Shown piece after piece: positions 35,507 through 46,457 of a stretch of 64,000 nt of DNA (the stretch's first letter is position 1; each line of letters opens with the position of its first letter). The translations under genes and the position numbers were made by a program. Origin of the DNA: CAWIOX01 sp963837775 (lineage in GTDB: Bacteria > Pseudomonadota > Gammaproteobacteria > Burkholderiales > Burkholderiaceae_D); contig CAWIOX010000033.1 in the NCBI GenBank assembly GCA_963837775.1, forward strand, positions 124,001 to 188,000, in the 5' to 3' direction. The notes beneath the pieces were generated by a model, which saw only the letters and a list, made by a program, of their open reading frames with translations, ran no database searches and was not told the origin of the DNA.

Positions 35507-35540
35507 TCACCCCGGCCCTCTCCCAGAGGGAGAGGGTGAG
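35507..35540. repeat. GGGAGAGGG-type palindromic repeat
   Basis: CCCTCTCCC-aga-GGGAGAGGG with an outer CTCACC/GGTGAG extension. This type of palindrome is common between genes in many proteobacteria as a REP-like element; no second copy was seen in the window. Confidence 0.7.
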
Positions 35541-35633
35541 AACAGCAGCCCGGAAAATCAAACCTTTTCCGGGCCGAATCAATAGGTTCGATCCGAACCA
35601 GTAGGCACGCGCATCAACATACGCACTTCCCAC

Positions 35634-35666
35634 AATAGTATTGCCATAGCCCATGGCAATACTATT
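35634..35666. promoter_or_regulatory. 14-bp perfect inverted repeat upstream of the porin gene
   Basis: AATAGTATTGCCAT and its exact reverse complement are separated by AGCCC, 130 bp before the porin start codon. It could be an operator or a leader hairpin. There is no T-run, so a terminator is unlikely. Confidence 0.5.
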
Positions 35667-35796
35667 CGTTTCGGACATTGATGCTGGCCGCGACAGGTTA
35701 CTGCTTGCCAGCAATGACCGTTCCCCCCCTCCAAAAACAAGCACCATCCGACTTGCTTTTGTATTTTTCAAGAGTATTAGCAGAGAGAGACATCAC

Positions 35797-36789
35797 ATGA
35801 AAAAATCATCCATCGCCCTTGCGCTACTAGCCATGTCCTCCGGCGCCGCGTTCGCGCAATCGAACCTCACCATCTACGGCATCGTCGACGCCGGCCTGGT
35901 GCACGAAAGCGGCGGCGCCACAGGCAGCGTCAACAATCTGAGTGGCGGCATCGCCTCCGGCTCCCGCCTCGGGTTCAAGGGCAAGGAGGATCTTGGTGGC
36001 GGCCTGTCTGCCAATTTCGTGATCGAGAACGGCTTCAATCCCGACACCGGCATCGCTGGGCAAAGCGGCTTGCTGTTCGGCCGCCAGGCATACGTCGGCT
36101 TGTCCGGCAATCTCGGCGGCGTCACCCTGGGCCGCCAGTATTCCCCTTATTACAAGGTGCTGCGCGACGTGGCGGATCCGTTCGCTGCCGGCCTGGCCGG
36201 GAAAGCGGGCAACCTCATGGCGAGCAATACCCGCGTAGACAACATGATTGAATACGTGACGCCGCAACTGGGCGGGTTTTCTGCGGATGCCGCCTATGGC
36301 TTCGGGGAAGTTGCCGGCGACAGCGCAAAGAGCCGCAACCTCGGCGCCGCCATCGGTTACGCCAAAGGCGCGCTGGATGTGAGGCTGGCGCATCATCAGC
36401 TGAATAACGCGGCCGCCACCGACAAGACCAGCAATACCTTGCTGACAGGCAGTTATGACTTCGGCGTTGCCAAGGCGAGTCTGGGCTATGCCGTCAACAA
36501 GGGCACCGGCAGCGCGGACAGCAAAGATGCGATTGCCGGTGTGACCGTGCCGTTTGGCGCCAGCAAGGTGCTGGCGTCCTACATCCGCCATAACGACAAG
36601 ACTGCGGCCAACAAGGATGCGAACCAGTGGGCGATCGGCTACATCTACAGCCTCTCCAAGCGCACCGATCTGTACTCGTCTTACGCGCACATCAGCAACA
36701 GCAATGGCGCGACTTTCAAGGTGGGCAACGCCACCGACACCGGCACCGGCGATAAAGCATTCAACCTCGGCGTGCGGCACTCGTTCTAA
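35797..36789 (+). CDS. Gram-negative general porin
   Basis: A 330-residue outer-membrane trimeric porin of the betaproteobacterial OmpC-like family: signal peptide to AFAQS, first strand LTIYGIVDAGLVHESGG, SRLGFKGKEDLGGGL, GRQAYVGLSGNLGGVTLGRQ and a C-terminal strand ending NLGVRHSF, with the terminal Phe needed for barrel assembly. I chose the ATG at 35797 because it starts a clean signal peptide; the longer open frame is not protein-like. Confidence 0.96.
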   Translation: MKKSSIALALLAMSSGAAFAQSNLTIYGIVDAGLVHESGGATGSVNNLSGGIASGSRLGFKGKEDLGGGLSANFVIENGFNPDTGIAGQSGLLFGRQAYVGLSGNLGGVTLGRQYSPYYKVLRDVADPFAAGLAGKAGNLMASNTRVDNMIEYVTPQLGGFSADAAYGFGEVAGDSAKSRNLGAAIGYAKGALDVRLAHHQLNNAAATDKTSNTLLTGSYDFGVAKASLGYAVNKGTGSADSKDAIAGVTVPFGASKVLASYIRHNDKTAANKDANQWAIGYIYSLSKRTDLYSSYAHISNSNGATFKVGNATDTGTGDKAFNLGVRHSF

Positions 36790-36867
36790 CTCTAGCTGAT
36801 GCGGCCCGCCGCAGCGTCGGCTTTAGCGGGCACCACTGCAGCGCCGAAGCAAGTGTTAGCCGCCGCG

Positions 36868-36894
36868 CAGCACGCTGTTTTCAACAGTGTGCTG
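36868..36894 (+). terminator. Hairpin after the porin gene
   Basis: CAGCACGCTGTT-ttc-AACAGTGTGCTG, a 12-bp stem with one wobble pair about 80 bp after the porin stop. There is only a weak T-rich tail, so termination is probable but not certain. Confidence 0.55.
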
Positions 36895-36973
36895 CTGACA
36901 ATTTCAACGCAGATGGCGGCGTTTCCCAACGGCAAACCTGCTCACCAGCGCTGACCAAGAGGCCCCCGCCAAT

Positions 36974-37050
36974 AAAAATATACTGCCACCTGTATTTTTT
37001 ACAGCCCTTTGTTTCATTGCGGCGAGTGCCATATTCTTGAACATACCCCC
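36974..37050 (-). repeat. Dispersed intergenic repeat, copy d
   Basis: On the minus strand it starts GGGGGTATG, passes through GCCGCAATGAAACA and ends ATACAGGTGGCAGTATATTTTT. It lies between the convergent porin and PBP genes and its first bases overlap the hairpin at 37046-37073. Confidence 0.82.
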
Positions 37051-37073
37051 TGCTTTTTATCGAAAGCAGGGGG
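37046..37073. terminator. Terminator hairpin between convergent porin and PBP genes
   Basis: CCCCCTGCTTT-ttatcg-AAAGCAGGGGG, an 11-bp perfect stem, 7 bp from the PBP stop codon. There is no pronounced T-run outside the stem. Confidence 0.65.
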
Positions 37074-37079
37074 CCTCGC

Positions 37080-40000
37080 TCAGTTCACGCAAGCGCCCGG
37101 CTGCCCGGCAGCACCGGCACCGCCGGCAGCACCATTAATCAGCGGCAGCAGCTTGGGCGCCAGCACCTTCAGCAATTGCACCGGCAGGCCGCTGGTGAAG
37201 TCGTAGGCGGCGGCCTGCGCCCCCGGCACGTAGGCGATGATGGTGCCGAAGAAGCGCTCGTCGATGTTGAACACGAACGTCGCCGAACGGTTCACCACGC
37301 GCGACTCGATCAGGCGGCCGCCCGCGCCGTAGGTATCGAAGCGCTGATCGCCGGTGCCGGTCTTGCCGCCGACCGGGATGATGCTGCCGTCCGGCCGCAC
37401 GAACGCCAGCTTCACGCGTTTGGCGGTGCCGTCCTCGACCACCAGCCGGATCGCGCCGCGCACCGCTTGCGCCACTTCCGGCGCCAGCACCCGTTCCGCC
37501 TTGCCCGGCTTGTTCTGCAGCAGGGTTTCATACGGTGTGGCGGCAGCGAAGTGCAGCGACTGGATGCGGGTATTCGGTTTGCGCACGCCGTCATTGACCA
37601 GGATTCCCATCAGTTCCGCCAGCGCGGCGGGACGGTCGGCCGAGGCCCCGAGCGAAGTCGCATACGACGGCACCAGCGAATCGAACGGGTAACCCATGTG
37701 CGCCCACTGACGGTGGATTTCCAGAAACCCTTCGCCTTCCAGCAAGCCCAGAATCCGCTTGTCCTGCGCATGCTTGCGATGGGTCGAAAACAGCCACGAA
37801 TACACCGCCTGCCGCTCGGCGACGCTGGCCTGCATCACTTGCGTCTGGCTCGCGCCCGGATGGTTGCGCAGATAGCCGACCAGCCACAACTCGAGCGGAT
37901 GCACGCTCGCCACATAGCCGCGGTCGGCCAGCGACATCTGTTGCGGCGCGTATTGCTCGTAGAGTTTGGCCAGCTTCGGCTCGGCCGGATCGATGCCGTC
38001 CGGCAGATTGTCCTTCACGAACGCAGAAAACTGATCCAGCGGCGCATCCGGCGCTATGGTGCGGAAGATCGCCGCCAGCCGCGACGCGGTCGGACGCACG
38101 TTCTCCAGCAGCAAGTCTTGCGCCTCCTGCGCAGTCTTGCCCTGGTACTTGACCAGGAAGCGGCGCATGAAGACCTGCCCTTCGCGGTCGGCGAAGCGCG
38201 CCAGATACTCGGCGCGGCGCGGATCGTCGGCATCCTGCAGCAGCTTGGCCGAGGAGCCGGGGGTCAGGAACATGTAGTGGTGCACGATATCGCGCATCAG
38301 CCGGATGAACACCAGGTTGACCGAATTGCGCAGCCCGTCGCGCACCGACATCACGCGGCCATTGTCTTCGCGCTTGAAATTGTCGAAATGATGCAGTCCG
38401 CCGCCGGTGAAAAAACCTTCCGCGTTATTGGCCGAATAGCGCCGCTCCAGCGCCGCATCCAGCATCGCGCTCAGGCCCTTGTCCTGTGCCGTCAGAAAAT
38501 AATCGGCCGCCCAGCGCGTCAGCACGTCCTGACGGTCGACTTCGAGCGCGCGCAATTGCTTGTCGTCCAGCACCGACAGCCGCTGATGCAGCTTGTCCAT
38601 GATGTCGAGATAGGTGACCAGCGTGCGCAGCTTGGCGGTCGAGCCGAGGTCGAGCTTGGTGCCTTCGTTGATATTGAGCGGCTGGTCGAAGTTATCGGTT
38701 TGCACCCGCAGGTAATTGGTGTCCGGCGCCGCGCTCGTACAAGCGTGAAGCTGTAGACCACCTTGGCCGGATCGCCGCGGTCCAGCAGCTGCTTGCTGTT
38801 GAGTCCGGCCGCCTCGGCGTTGGCCGGTTCGCGCAACTCGCGCAACAGGCTGGTCACCGCCGTCTGCACCGGCGCATCGAGCGTGCTGGCCACGCTCAGA
38901 TCGAGCCGGTCCAGGTCGTACAGGCGGCTGCCGCCGAGCAAGCCGGCCAGATGGGTGCGCACCGCATTGGCGGCCTTCTGCGAGACGAAAGAAACCGCTG
39001 CCGCCGGCACCTTGCTCGGCGCGCCGGTTCAGCTTGACCTGCAGCGCCGCGTCGCGCAGCGCCGGCGTGATCACGCCGGCGCTGCCCAGCAGGCGCAGAT
39101 GGCTGTCGGTCAGTTGTTCCAGTTCGGATTCATTGGCGTCGAAATAATACGAAGGGCGGCGCTGTGAAATCAGCAGGCTCAGCGCCTGCTTGTACAGCTG
39201 CGCCTGTTCGATGAAATCGCCATTTTGCGCGGCCGCGCTTTTCAGGATGCGGTTGACCTCATTGAAATCGCGCCCGTACCAGGCCCACAGGCCGTCGCCC
39301 AGGCCGTGCACTTCGCCAAAGCCGGCCTTGGCCGACAGCGGCATCGTGTTCATGTAGCTCAGCACGATCTGGCGTCGCACCGCACTGGTATCCTCGCCCT
39401 GCTGATAGGCGCGCAAGGAGGCCGACACCATCTGCTGCAGCTTTTCCCTGATGGATGAAGTGCGCCCTTCGGAAGAATGGCGGTATTTTTCGATCTGGGT
39501 CGCCAGCGTGCTGCCGCCGGGCGTTCTGGCATCGCCGGTGACCGCACTTTTGGCCTTGATCAGCACTGCATTGGCCAGCCGGTCCCATTCGACCGCCGGA
39601 TTGCGCTTCGGATGGCTGGCATCGAGCAGTTCACGGTTCTCGATGAACAGCAGGCTCTGCACCAGAATCGGCGCGATATCGTCAAAGCGCTCGAACACCC
39701 GTTTCGGGTAACGCTCCTGAAACAGGCTGTCGTTGTGACAGTCGAGGATGCGCAGGCCGGCCTGGGTCTTTTCAGGATAGGGCGCGAAATAGCCCTGATC
39801 GACGATATCGGCCATGCCCTTTGAAATCCGCGCCTGCTTGACGATCTCGAAATCGCGCAGCTTGAGCTTGCCGAGAAACACCGGCAACTGCGAATAGCCG
39901 AGCCGATCGTCATACGGCGCACTCTGCGGAAAACGGATGGCCGGACTCGGCCCGTCACCGACCGTATAGTTCGCCTTGCTGCGCCAGATCGGCAAAAAAC

Positions 40001-40137
40001 CGCGCCTGATAGTCCGAACTGCGCATCTCGCGGGCGGCCAACACCCCGCCGCCGACCAGCAATATCAGCAGCAAAGATGCCAATACGATCTTGAACCAGA
40101 AAAAAAATGAAGTCCACTTACCCCGCATACTCGTCAT
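37080..40137 (-). CDS. Divergent class A penicillin-binding protein (four frameshifts)
   Basis: About 1017 residues after correction. A membrane helix at 15-35 precedes a GT51 glycosyltransferase domain (IENRELLDASHPKRN, PGGSTLATQIEKYRHS) and a transpeptidase domain with STAK, SVN (LRNSVNLVFIRL) and KTGTGD motifs. It polymerises and crosslinks peptidoglycan in the periplasm. The GT51 entry motif differs strongly from the usual EDRxFxxHxG, though the Glu is kept. Single extra bases fit at the A-run 39994-39999, at about 39020 and at two points at about 38731-38745. The net +4 leaves exactly 1018 codons. Confidence 0.85.
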
Positions 40138-40268
40138 CCTGAATCTCTTGGTTTAATTGTTCTGTGCGGGCAATACCATGCAACAGTGAAATACATGAAC
40201 AGGATACGCAAAACAGCGATGAATGTACAAATTGCAGATGCCGTTTGCCGTTGTTTTATTGGTAAATC

Positions 40269-43200
40269 TCAGTCAAACGACCAGTTGTACATCAGGTCCA
40301 GCGCGCTGCTGGTGCCGGTCTGCGCCTCCAGCGTCAGGCGCTTGTTGAGCGTATAGCGCAGTTTGACCAGGCTGGTCGCGCCGCTGACGCCCTGCTCGTA
40401 GCTCAGATAGGCGCGCGAAGAAATCCGCTTGCCCAGCGTCAGCACGGTGCTTTCCAGCCCCTTGGCCTGGGCGATGCCGAACTGGTCCAGGCCGACGGTA
40501 TTGGCCAGCCGCGCCTGCAGCGAGGCGCCCTGCTTCGAACCGAACAGCGCGCTGGCGGCCGCCGCCAGCGCATCGAATTCCCGGCTGCCGGCGCCCTCGG
40601 TGCCGCGCCCCAGCACCAGCCATGACAGTTTCTCGCTATCCGGCACGCTCGGCGTGGACACCAGCTTGGCGCTCGGCGCCAGTGCGGTGCCGCGTATCTC
40701 GACCCCGGCCTCGACCGCATCGTCGGCCTCCGGCACCTTGCGCACGGCCAGGATATTCAGGCCGGGATTATCCAGCGGACCGCCGAAACTGAGGGTGCCG
40801 CGCTCGATCTGCAGGCGCTGGCCGTACGCCGCATAACTGCCTTGCACCACCCGGATGGTGCCGCTGGCGCGCGGCAGGCGATCGTCCGACGAGCGCAGGT
40901 GCAGGTTGCCCCCCAGTTGCGCATCCAGCCCCTGGCCCTTCAGATAAAACTGTGACCCCAGATCGATGTCGAGATCCATCCGGAACGGCAGCGGCTTGTC
41001 CTTGCCGGCTTGCTTGTCGGCCCGTCCCAGCACCACCACGTCGTCGCTGCGGGTGGGACCGCCCTGCTCGCGCAGTTCGAACCTGCGCGCGCTCGACCTG
41101 CAGCTTGCCGTCGACTTGCAAACGGTTTTTATCGAGCGACAAATGGCTCTGCCCGCTCAAGTCCAGCTGGCGGTCGGGACGCGACAGCAGCCGCAACTTG
41201 TCGGCAATCAGGTTCATGTTCACGCGACGCCTGTGCATCGACCAGACGGGCGCTGCCGTCGACCCGCAACGTGCCCTGCTCGCCGTCGAAACGCAGTTGC
41301 TGCAATTGCAGCTGATCGCCGCTCAGGCGAGCCAGCAAAACGCCGTTGTGCAATTTCACGCCCTGTTCCGGCCAGCGCAGCGCCAGTTTGTCGCCGCTGA
41401 CATCGCCCGACAATTGCGGCGCGCCCAGCGTACCGCTGCCGGTCAGCGCGGCGCGCAGGCTGCCGTCCAGCTCCAGCCCGGAATTGCCGGTCAGCGGCCC
41501 GATCCATGCCAGTGTCGGCAGGCTGGCATTGGCGCTCAGACGCAGCGGGCTTTGCCTTGGCAAGCGCCAGCCGCCATCGGCACTCGTCAATTGGGTCGCT
41601 GCGTCAATCCGCACGCTGCCGGCGCGCGCGCCGGCCATGTCGAACCGGACCCGCAGCGCATTCTTCACGAACTCCGCACTGGTCCCGAATTCCGTCAGGC
41701 CCAGCACCAGCGGCGTCGCGCCGCGCAGCGTGAGGTCGCCGCGCTCGCGGAAAATGCGCAGCCGGCCGTCGAGCGTCTGCTGCGCAGCCAGCGACCAGTC
41801 GGCTCCCAGTATCAGGCTGCTGTCGAGCCTGTCGCGCAACGCTGGCAAAAACGGCGACCAATACGCCAGCGGCACGCCGGCGGCCTGGCCCCGCGTTTGC
41901 CAGCGCGCGCCGGTTTTTTCCAGCTCTTGTACGGTAATGCTGCCATTCGGCAGTTGCAGCGCCAGATTTTTCAGTGCGATCCGGTCCGCGCTCAGATGCA
42001 GCGGGGCCGGCGCCTGCAGCGCGAATGCCAGCCGGCCGCGATTCCGCAGGCTGCGCAGCACGCCATCCCAACCCTGTTGCGCACGCCAGCCGCCGGCCAG
42101 TTCCGCCTGCAGATCGAGTTCCGGATTGCTGGCGCTGATGTGCAGCGTATGCGCGGCCCGCGTACCGGCCAGCTGCATGCGCAGCGCTTGCAGCGTCTGC
42201 TGATGGCTGCGCAAGCCGGACGCGCTGAGATCGGCTTGCAGCGCAGCGCGCTCGCCCTGCCCGATGCGCGCGCTTGCATGCAGGCTTCTGATGTGATGCT
42301 GGCCGAACAGCATCAGCTCGCTGCCGTCCAGCGCCAAATCCAGTTGCGGCGCGTCGCGCGTGCCGCTCAAGCTGCCCTCGCCTTTCAGTGCGCCGTTGAA
42401 TTGCGGTCCCAGCGCCGCCAGTTTCGGCGCATCGATACGCCATTGCAGCCGGTCTGGCGCGAGCGCCGAAGCTGCCGCTCATTGCCAGCGTATTTTGCGC
42501 CAGCTGCAGCGCGAGATCGGCATTCGCAATCCGGCCTGGGTTGACATTGAGCTTGCCGTGACCGCTCAGTGCGGCGTCCAGCAGCACGCTCGGTTTCAGC
42601 CTGAAATCGAGCGCGGCTTGCCAGTCGCGGCCGATCTTGCCGCTGGCATCGAGTGTGCCGCTGATGCTGCCGCGCGGATAATCGCCCAGCGCGGCCGGAT
42701 TGATTTTGTCCAGCGTAGCCTGGAGGCTGAACGGCCCGGCCCCGCGCAGCGTGAGTTCGCCATGGGCCTGCAATGCGCTGTCGGCACCGGCCTTGCCGAT
42801 GCTGTTGAGGTGCAGCCCTTGCGCGCTGGCGTCGAAGCGCAGCAGCGGCGCATCGAGGTCGCCGCTCAGGCTGCCCTCGGCCCGCAGCGCACCGGCCAGA
42901 CCGGCATGCAGCAGCGCCAGGTTTCTGGCATCGACCTGCAGCGCCAGACGCTCGCCGGGCCTGCCGAAATTGCCCTGCGCGCTGATCTTATTGCCGCCCA
43001 GCGCGAGGCGGGCATCGACCTCGCGCACATGCGTGGCATCGGCGCTCAGTCTGCCCTGCCCCGACAACGGCTGGCCAAACAGGCGGCTGGGCTGGAATGC
43101 AAAACGGGTCGTGAACTGCCAGTCCGGCAGCAGTTGTCCGGCCAGCTCGAGATCGGCATTCAGGTCGGCCGCCGGATAGTCGCCGAATTCGGCCGGGTTG

Positions 43201-44508
43201 AAGCGCTGCAGCATGCCGGTCAACTTGAATGGCTGCGCCTGCGCCAGATCGGCCGCGCCGCTCAGACGCGCGCTGCTGCTGCCGGCACGGATGCTGGCGT
43301 CGTGCAGCTGCAGCTTTTGGCCTGCCAGCGTTGCGTGCAGCGCCAGATGCAGCTGATCCTGGCCCAGCGCCGCGCGCAGGGTCGGGAGTCCGCCCGGATT
43401 GGACAGCGTGATGTCGCCGGCAATCGCACTGGTCTTGAGCTTGCCATGCAGCGCCTTCAGATTGATGCGCCCGCTATGCAGGGCCAGCGTGGCCAGGCCG
43501 CCATGGAGGCTGGCCTGGCCTGAAAATTTGCCGGCCGCGCCGAAATCGGCCACCAGATCGTCGATCCGCATCGCGTCGGACTTGCCGCCCAGTTGCGCTG
43601 CGATCGCCTGCAGCGGCAGCCGTTGCTGGTCGAGCGTGCCGGGCACCATCCGGTTTTCCAGCAGCAGCTTGCCGCTCAGCGCCTGGTCCGGTCCGATCTG
43701 CGCAGTCAGTTCGATGCGCAGATCGGCCTGCGGCAGGCCGGCCTGAAACTGCGCCGGATCGATGCCCTGCGCATTGATCTGGAGCGAACGCAGCATGAAG
43801 GCGTCAAATGGCGTCAGCACCGCATTGCCCTGCCCGCTCGCGCCATAACCATCATAATTTGCAGTGAGCAGCACCGCGCTCAGATTGCCCGTGATTTTGG
43901 TCTGGGTGCGCGCCTTGTGCTGTGCCAGATTCAGCGTCCCGTCCAGCGTGAAAGGGCGCAGCGCATCCAGCGTCAGTGCCGCATCCAGCTGACCGAATGC
44001 GGACTCGGCATGCACCTCCCGCAGCGTCCATTGCCTGTTGTTGCCGCTCAGCATCAGGCGCAGATTGGCTATCTCATTGCGCGCGCCCGGCCGCAGCAGG
44101 GCGATCTTGTCGACCTGCAGCGCGTTGATCTTGATGGGCAGCGGGGCTGCCAGCGTTGGCGGCAATTTGGGCGGCTCGCTGACTTCTTTCAGCGCCTCGA
44201 CCGTCAGCCGCGCCAGATGCAGGCGCTCGATGCCGATCCGGCCGCGCAGCAGTTGCCATGGCGCCCAGCGTCAGCTCGGCGCGCTCGGCCACGATATTCT
44301 GCTCCGGGCTGCGGTACTGCAGGCGCCCGATGTGCATCGTGCCATACAGCGAACCGCGCACCTCGCTGATGCTCAGCGCCCCGCCGCTGGCGGCCACTGC
44401 CTTGTGCGCCGCCCATTGCAGCGTCGCTTCGCGTCCGCCCAGCCAGAATGCAAATACCACTGCCAGCAGCGGCAATGCGATGAATCCAATGAATAACTTG
44501 CGCCGCAT
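40269..44508 (-). CDS. tamB: Translocation and assembly module protein TamB (four frameshifts)
   Basis: About 1411 residues: an N-terminal membrane anchor (MRRKLFIGFIALPLLAVVFA), a very long repetitive beta-helical region with DUF490/TamB repeats, and the conserved C-terminal domain (SQFYLKGQGLDAQLGGNLHL, TNRTS-like end KLRYTLNKRLTLEAQTGTSS). TamB works with TamA in outer-membrane protein insertion and lipid transport. Frames join by removing one base at about 44262 (giving WQLLRGRIGIERL), 42468, 41225 and 41085, after which the length is an exact number of codons. The start overlaps the tamA stop by one base. Confidence 0.9.
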
Positions 44509-46292
44509 CAGAAACTGAATCCCAAGGAAAAATGCAGCCTGATTTTTTCCACTTTCTGCCCGTAAGCCAGATCCAGGTTGATCGGACCTACCGGGCTGCG
44601 CCAGCGCGCACCGAAGCCGTAACCGGCGCTCGGCTTCAACGCGCTGAGGCTGTCGGCCGCATTGCCGGCATCGACGAATAGCGCTGCGCCCCATTTCGGC
44701 AGGAACCAGTATTGGTATTCGGCACTGCCGACTGCCAGATAGCGGCCGCCGACGGTTGCACCGTTCTGCGCCACGCCCAGGCTCTGGTACGCATAACCGC
44801 GCACCGACTGGTCGCCGCCGGCACGAAACAGGAAGGCGTCAGGAATGCCCAGCTTGTCGATCGAGCCGACCGCGCCGAACTCGCCGCGCAGGATCAGGTT
44901 GCTGCTCTTGCCGAGCGGATGGTAATACACGGCTTTGGCGTAAGCGCGCGCAAAAGTGCGGTCGGTCAAGATCGGCTGCAGTGCGCCGCCCAGTTGCGCG
45001 GTGAGCACGTAACCGTCGGTCGGGAACAGCAGGCTGTCGGTGCGACGCAATGTCACGCCGTAAGTCAGCGGCAACGCCTGGCTGCGCGGCTGCTCCAGGC
45101 CGGCCACCGTCTTCTGCTCGCGCACGTACTCCAGGCTCAGATTGCGTTCCAGCGACGGTTGGCCCCATTGCCGCTTGGCGGCGATGCTGGCCAGCCGGGT
45201 CACCTCGCCCTCGATCGCCGCGCGCTCATACGACAGGCCGACGCTGTGCCGGTAGCCCTCCGGCGTGACCGGAAAATACAGGTCGCCGTGCAGCGATTGT
45301 TTCTTGGTTTCCAGCGTCAGCGCGCTTTTTATTTTCAGATTGCGGTCCAGTAAATTCAGGTCTTCATAGGTCAGATGCGCGCGCTTGCCGGTGTTGGTGC
45401 TGTAACCGACGCCGACGCCGGCCTTCTTTTTCTGGTTCTCCACCACCGTCACCGTGACCGGCACCACGGACTGATCCGCTTGCGGCTCGGCCACCACCTC
45501 GACCCGGCTGAAATAGCCAGTGTCCTGCAGCTGCCCCTGCCATGCGCGCAAGGCGGTCTCGCTGTAGACCTCGCCGGGCTTGACCGGACTGTCGCGGCTG
45601 ACGATGTCGGCCGGATAGCGGCTCAGGCCCTCGATATTGACCGCGCCGAACGTCATGCCGGGGCCGCTGTCGAGCACCACCCGCAGCGCGACCCGGTGCG
45701 ACTCCGGGTCCACCGTGGCGCGCGTTTCGTTCAGCGTGGCGCCCGGATAACGCGCGATGATCACCTGCCGCAGCAATGCCGCCTTGGCGGCTTCCCAATC
45801 CTGCTGCCGGAAAATCCGCCCCGCCGGCAGCGCCCAATTGCTGCGCAGCGCGGCCCGGCTCGGTTGCTGGTCTTCCGCCTGGCTGGCCAGCGGCCCCAGA
45901 AAAACCAGTTCGACGTTTCCGACCAGCACCGGCGCTCCCGGCGTGACGCTGAAGCGGACCTGCCAGGCCGCGCCCCGCTGTTCGATCTGCGGCGCGATCT
46001 CAGGCGAGTAATAGCCCTCGGTCTCCAGCAAGCCCTTGATCTCTTCCGGCGTCTGCCGATACAGGCGCTGCAATTGCTCGGCATCGATGCGGGCATTGCC
46101 GCGCCAGCGGATCAGCTCCAGATTCTGCTCCAGCAAGGCCTTCAACTCTGAAGGGGCGTCGATCTGCACCCGGTAATCCAGGCCGTCGGCGCGCGCGGTC
46201 AGCGCGCACAGCAGCAGGCCGGCACAAAACGCAGCGCGCCCGGCTTGCCAGCGAAATCTGTCTCTGAATCCGGTTGCGCGCGCTTTTTGCAT
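44508..46292 (-). CDS. tamA: Translocation and assembly module protein TamA
   Basis: A 594-residue outer-membrane Omp85 protein: signal peptide, three POTRA domains (about 33-285; VRFSVTPGAPVLVGNVEL, GMTFGAVNIEGLSRYP) and a 16-strand barrel with the conserved lid-lock motif region (FLFRAGGDQSVRGYAY, equivalent to RGF/RGY) and a terminal Phe. It forms the TAM complex with TamB, whose gene follows with a 1-bp overlap. The barrel start AGVGVGYSTNTGKRA is typical. Confidence 0.95.
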   Translation of the reverse strand: MQKARATGFRDRFRWQAGRAAFCAGLLLCALTARADGLDYRVQIDAPSELKALLEQNLELIRWRGNARIDAEQLQRLYRQTPEEIKGLLETEGYYSPEIAPQIEQRGAAWQVRFSVTPGAPVLVGNVELVFLGPLASQAEDQQPSRAALRSNWALPAGRIFRQQDWEAAKAALLRQVIIARYPGATLNETRATVDPESHRVALRVVLDSGPGMTFGAVNIEGLSRYPADIVSRDSPVKPGEVYSETALRAWQGQLQDTGYFSRVEVVAEPQADQSVVPVTVTVVENQKKKAGVGVGYSTNTGKRAHLTYEDLNLLDRNLKIKSALTLETKKQSLHGDLYFPVTPEGYRHSVGLSYERAAIEGEVTRLASIAAKRQWGQPSLERNLSLEYVREQKTVAGLEQPRSQALPLTYGVTLRRTDSLLFPTDGYVLTAQLGGALQPILTDRTFARAYAKAVYYHPLGKSSNLILRGEFGAVGSIDKLGIPDAFLFRAGGDQSVRGYAYQSLGVAQNGATVGGRYLAVGSAEYQYWFLPKWGAALFVDAGNAADSLSALKPSAGYGFGARWRSPVGPINLDLAYGQKVEKIRLHFSLGFSF

Positions 46293-46352
46293 AAATTTGT
46301 ATTAGGGTTCTTGAAATTGTCGACTTCTTGTACCATGGTACCGGACACGGCA

Positions 46353-46432
46353 GGGGAGTACCCGATCAATCCAACCCTTAGCCGCAATATTTCCGTGCAA
46401 CACAAAATATACTGGCATGAGTATTTTTTACG
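46353..46432 (+). repeat. Dispersed intergenic repeat, copy e
   Basis: It starts GGGGAGTACCC, has the central AGCCGCAATAT and ends AAAATATACTGGCATGAGTATTTTTTA. It lies in the divergent region between tamA and queC and ends 26 bp before the queC start, so it would be in the queC leader or promoter. Confidence 0.8.
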
Positions 46433-46457
46433 ACGCCTCAACCTTCACAGGATAGCT

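Larger units (their letters stand above)
35366..35796. other. Intergenic region with successive hairpins upstream of the porin
   Basis: A 430-bp non-coding stretch that holds, in order, a GGGAGAGGG-type hairpin (35507-35540), a CCCGGAAAA/TTTTCCGGG hairpin (35549-35573), a short GGTTCG-at-CCGAACC repeat (35585-35599) and a 14-bp perfect inverted repeat (35634-35666). The porin promoter must lie in or after them. Confidence 0.7.

Noticed and set aside
37176..38756. 526-codon plus-strand open frame opposite the PBP
   Set aside because: Antisense shadow; the PBP motifs STAK, SVN and KTGTG are on the other strand.
13768..46432. GGGGAGTA at the repeat's start as a yybP-ykoY manganese riboswitch
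   Set aside because: Only the short GGGGAGTA string matches. The second conserved riboswitch loop is absent, and downstream genes (rfaE2, queC, chemoreceptor) are not metal transporters.
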